Of a stretch of DNA of 31,249 nt, positions 28,733 to 31,249 are shown piece by piece. Both the position numbers and the translations under genes were made by a program. Every line of letters starts with the position of its first letter. Positions within the stretch are counted from its first letter, which is position 1. This stretch comes from an uncultured Bacilli bacterium (GTDB taxonomy: Bacteria > Bacillota_I > Bacilli_A > RF39 > UBA660), in NCBI GenBank assembly GCA_949025205.1, contig CARMXJ010000013.1, positions 1-31,249 on the forward strand. The letters run 5' to 3'. The notes under the pieces were generated by a model. It was not told the DNA's origin, made no database searches, and saw only the letters and a list, made by a program, of their open reading frames with translations.

Positions 28733-31249
28733 ATGTACATACCACTTAAAATAACAACAGACTACAGTTTATTAAAAAGTACAATAAAAATGGAGGATTT
28801 AATGTCCTTTTTAGTAGAAAAAAAAATAACCTCCTGCGCTATCTGTGATGAATATTTATATGGAGTAATGGAGTTTTATAACAAATGTAAAAAAAACAAC
28901 ATAAAACCCATTATTGGGCTAGAAATAACGATGAACAAAAATCCTATTTATTTGTATGCTAAAAACTATACAGGTTATCAAAATTTATTAAAAGTAAACA
29001 CAATAAAAACAGAGCGAGAGCTAAATGTTGTCGAATTAGAAATGTATAGTAAAGAAGTAATGGCCATTATTCCAACATCTTCTTTATCTCTTTATAAAGA
29101 AATAGCAGCTATTTTTAAAAACACTTTTGTTGGCTACCAAAACGAATACGAAAAAACACACGCGCTCTTAAAAACCAAAAACATTGTTTTTGTAAATGAT
29201 ATTCGCTCTTTAAAAAAAGAAGATACCATTTGCTTAGATTACTTAAATATGATGGCAGAAGACCAAAAAATAAGCACTTATGAAATGCAAAATTATGAAA
29301 AAAATTATTTTAGAGAAGAAATTTCTTTGGAAGACCAAAAAACAACGATAGAATTTGCAAACCAAATCAATATAGAAATTCCTAAAAATGAAAATAGAAT
29401 TCCTATTTATGATGCAAACATCAAAGATTCGTATGCCTATTTAAAAAATCTAACCCAAAAAGGTTTAAACAAACGATTAAATGGGAGTGTTTCTAAAAAT
29501 TACGAAGAACGCTTAGATTACGAATTAAGTGTAATTAAAAAAATGGGATTTATTGATTATATTTTAATCGTATACGACTATGTTTTATTTGCGAAAAAAA
29601 ACAATGTTTTTGTGGGACCTGGAAGAGGAAGTGCTGCTGGTTCTTTAGTTTGTTATACCCTTGGAATTACAGATATTGACCCCTTAGAATACAATTTACT
29701 GTTTGAGCGTTTCCTAAATCCAGAACGGGTAACGATGCCCGATATAGATATCGATTTTGAAAATACCAAACGGGGAAAAGTCATCGAATACATTCGGACT
29801 CGCTATGGAGACAAAAAGGTAGCATCTATCATGACATTTGCTACTTTAAAAAGCAAACTAGTACTTCGTGAAATGGCAAGAGTTCTAGAGTATAGTGACC
29901 GCGATTTTGAAGAATTGATAAAAGAAGTAAGCTCTCTAAAAAACTTACGAGAAAATTTAGAAAACGAAAAAATAAAACAAAAACTAGAAAAGAATAAAAC
30001 ATTACAAAAAATATACAAAATGGCTTTAAAATTAGAAGGCATCAAGAAAAACATTTCTACCCATGCTGCGGGTGTAGTTATTTCCAAAGTAGACTTAGAA
30101 GAAGTAATTCCGATTATTAAAATGGGAGATACAACTCTAACGGGAATTACCATGGAATACTTAGAAGAATTAGGACTTTTAAAAATGGACTTACTGGCCA
30201 TTAAAAACTTAACCATGATTGCCAATATTTTGGAGTTGATTGAAAAAGATACAGGAAAGAAAATTCCCCTAAACAAAATAAACTTAAACGACAAAGCCGT
30301 ACTAGATTTATTTACAAGAGCAGATACAACAGGAATATTCCAATTTGAAAGCAGTGGAATGCGTAGCTTTTTACAAAAATTAAAACCCAGAAACTTTAGT
30401 GATATCGTAGCTTCCATTGCTTTATATAGACCAGGGCCGATGGATAACATTGATTCCTTTATAAGAAGAAAAGAAGGAAAAGAAAAAATCGACTACTTAG
30501 TTCCAGCTTTAGAAGAAGTCTTAAAAGAAACGGAAGGCATTATGGTTTATCAAGAACAAGTCATGCAAATTCTAGCCATTGTTGCGAGTTATTCGTATGC
30601 AGAGGCAGACTTGGTAAGAAGAGCTATGAGCAAAAAAAAGAAAGAAATCATCGAAAGCGAACAAGAAAAATTTATTTCCCGGGCAATGAAAAACGGATAC
30701 GATAAAAATATTTCCCAAAAAATATACGAATTAATACTGAAATTTGCAGGATATGGGTTTAACAAATCACACTCGGTATCCTATTCCCTTATCGGGTACC
30801 AAATGGCGTATTTGAAAGTAAAATTCCCAACATATTTTATAACCAATTTATTAAACATGAGCATCGGCAGTGAAATCAAAACCAAAGAATACTTAGCAGA
30901 AGCAAAAAGCCACCATTTAAAAATTGTACATCCGGATATCAACGAAAGTGATAGCATCTACAAAATAAAGGAAAGTGAACTCATTTTACCTTTATCCATT
31001 ATCAAAGGACTAGGAAGTATAACCATAGACAGTATTCTAAAAGAAAGAGAAAAAAATGGTCCTTACGAAGACTTTATCGATTTTGCCAGTCGTACAATAA
31101 ACAAAAATGTAAACAACAGAATCTTAGAAATTTTAATCAATGCGGGTGTATTTGATGTATTTGCTAACAAAACAACTTTAAAAGAAAATTTAAGCGCTGT
31201 TATAAATTATGCCGAACTGGCAAGTGATATGGATTCTCCTTTGCTTTTA
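28733..31249 (+). CDS. dnaE: DNA polymerase III alpha subunit, DnaE type (3' end outside the window)
   Basis: 839 codons are open to the right edge, so the C-terminus is missing. This is the C-family replicative polymerase; in low-GC Gram-positives DnaE works beside PolC and extends primers. It shows the PHP region (about 1-200), GPGRGSAAGSLV, catalytic PDIDIDF (336-342), the third acidic residue Asp486 in LKMDLLAIKNLT, STHAAGVVIS, FQFESSGMR, YRPGPM, QEQVM and GYGFNKSHSVSY. The PHP metal ligands are lost: the usual H-x-H reads PLKITTDYS and T-D-H-G reads CDEYL, so no PHP exonuclease activity is expected. GGGAGG precedes the ATG. It does not contain the exonuclease domain of PolC. Confidence 0.95.
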   Translation, partial: MYIPLKITTDYSLLKSTIKMEDLMSFLVEKKITSCAICDEYLYGVMEFYNKCKKNNIKPIIGLEITMNKNPIYLYAKNYTGYQNLLKVNTIKTERELNVVELEMYSKEVMAIIPTSSLSLYKEIAAIFKNTFVGYQNEYEKTHALLKTKNIVFVNDIRSLKKEDTICLDYLNMMAEDQKISTYEMQNYEKNYFREEISLEDQKTTIEFANQINIEIPKNENRIPIYDANIKDSYAYLKNLTQKGLNKRLNGSVSKNYEERLDYELSVIKKMGFIDYILIVYDYVLFAKKNNVFVGPGRGSAAGSLVCYTLGITDIDPLEYNLLFERFLNPERVTMPDIDIDFENTKRGKVIEYIRTRYGDKKVASIMTFATLKSKLVLREMARVLEYSDRDFEELIKEVSSLKNLRENLENEKIKQKLEKNKTLQKIYKMALKLEGIKKNISTHAAGVVISKVDLEEVIPIIKMGDTTLTGITMEYLEELGLLKMDLLAIKNLTMIANILELIEKDTGKKIPLNKINLNDKAVLDLFTRADTTGIFQFESSGMRSFLQKLKPRNFSDIVASIALYRPGPMDNIDSFIRRKEGKEKIDYLVPALEEVLKETEGIMVYQEQVMQILAIVASYSYAEADLVRRAMSKKKKEIIESEQEKFISRAMKNGYDKNISQKIYELILKFAGYGFNKSHSVSYSLIGYQMAYLKVKFPTYFITNLLNMSIGSEIKTKEYLAEAKSHHLKIVHPDINESDSIYKIKESELILPLSIIKGLGSITIDSILKEREKNGPYEDFIDFASRTINKNVNNRILEILINAGVFDVFANKTTLKENLSAVINYAELASDMDSPLLL

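Noticed and set aside
29803..30450. 215-codon open frame on the - strand inside dnaE
   Set aside because: Antisense shadow of conserved polymerase motifs; hydrophobic, Ser-rich composition typical of reverse-complemented AT-rich coding DNA.
1..31249. tRNA, rRNA, insertion sequence, att site or replication origin
   Set aside because: No cloverleaf, rRNA motif, transposase, terminal inverted repeat or DnaA-box cluster could be recognised on either strand.
1..31249. Mycoplasma code (TGA as Trp)
   Set aside because: TGA ends the first gene (413-415) and prpC (21956-21958), and conserved Trp positions use TGG.

Overview
The window is AT-rich chromosomal DNA with short gene gaps, Gram-positive style signals (AGGAGG/AGGTG ribosome binding sites, TTGACA/TATAAT promoters, T-rich hairpin terminators) and a T-box leader. 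TGA is used as a stop, so the code is the standard bacterial one and not the Mycoplasma code. The run priA, fmt, rlmN, prpC, prkC, rsgA, rpe is the classic Firmicutes order. Together with the mollicute-like RlmN signature and low GC, this points to an uncultivated gut-type lineage in or near Bacilli (RF39/Erysipelotrichia-like). That placement is an inference from gene content only.

Layout. 1-560: the 3' end of a surface-type protein whose last ~100 bp are abruptly GC-rich, resembling the variable region of a diversity-generating retroelement target, overlapped by a decayed HTH regulator. 568-1929 (-): phosphomannomutase/phosphoglucomutase. 2065-3055: a membrane protein and a DUF1292 protein. 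3056-6429: T-box leader and a long type 2 isoleucyl-tRNA synthetase with a swapped GXHH signature motif. 6458-8989 (-): three tightly packed genes for a predicted Cys-His-Asp protein, an unusual M14 metallopeptidase and a YkuD L,D-transpeptidase-like protein. 9123-11915: murF, then an NfeD/SPFH membrane pair. 12007-13063: a TPR protein and the stub of a DNA glycosylase.

13169-25179: priA, a frameshifted orphan gene, a coiled-coil membrane protein, a lipoprotein, then fmt to rpe (formyl-Met-tRNA synthesis, a membrane protein, RlmN, the PrpC/PrkC phosphatase-kinase pair, RsgA, Rpe). def and rsmB, often present in this array, are missing. 25334-26248: an Rpn/PD-(D/E)XK gene with a repetitive tail. 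26279-26437 (-): a small bL28 gene. 26500-28506 (-): helD. 28733-end: the start of a DnaE polymerase with a degenerate PHP domain.

Most genes are housekeeping: translation, cell wall, replication restart and transcription recycling. The points most worth a second look are the GC-rich variable-type C-terminus at the left edge, the GXHH IleRS2 behind a T-box, the leaderless peptidase/transpeptidase cluster, the G-tract frameshift gene, and a repeated ultra-compact terminator / -10 / ribosome-binding-site module in front of priA, fmt and rlmN.
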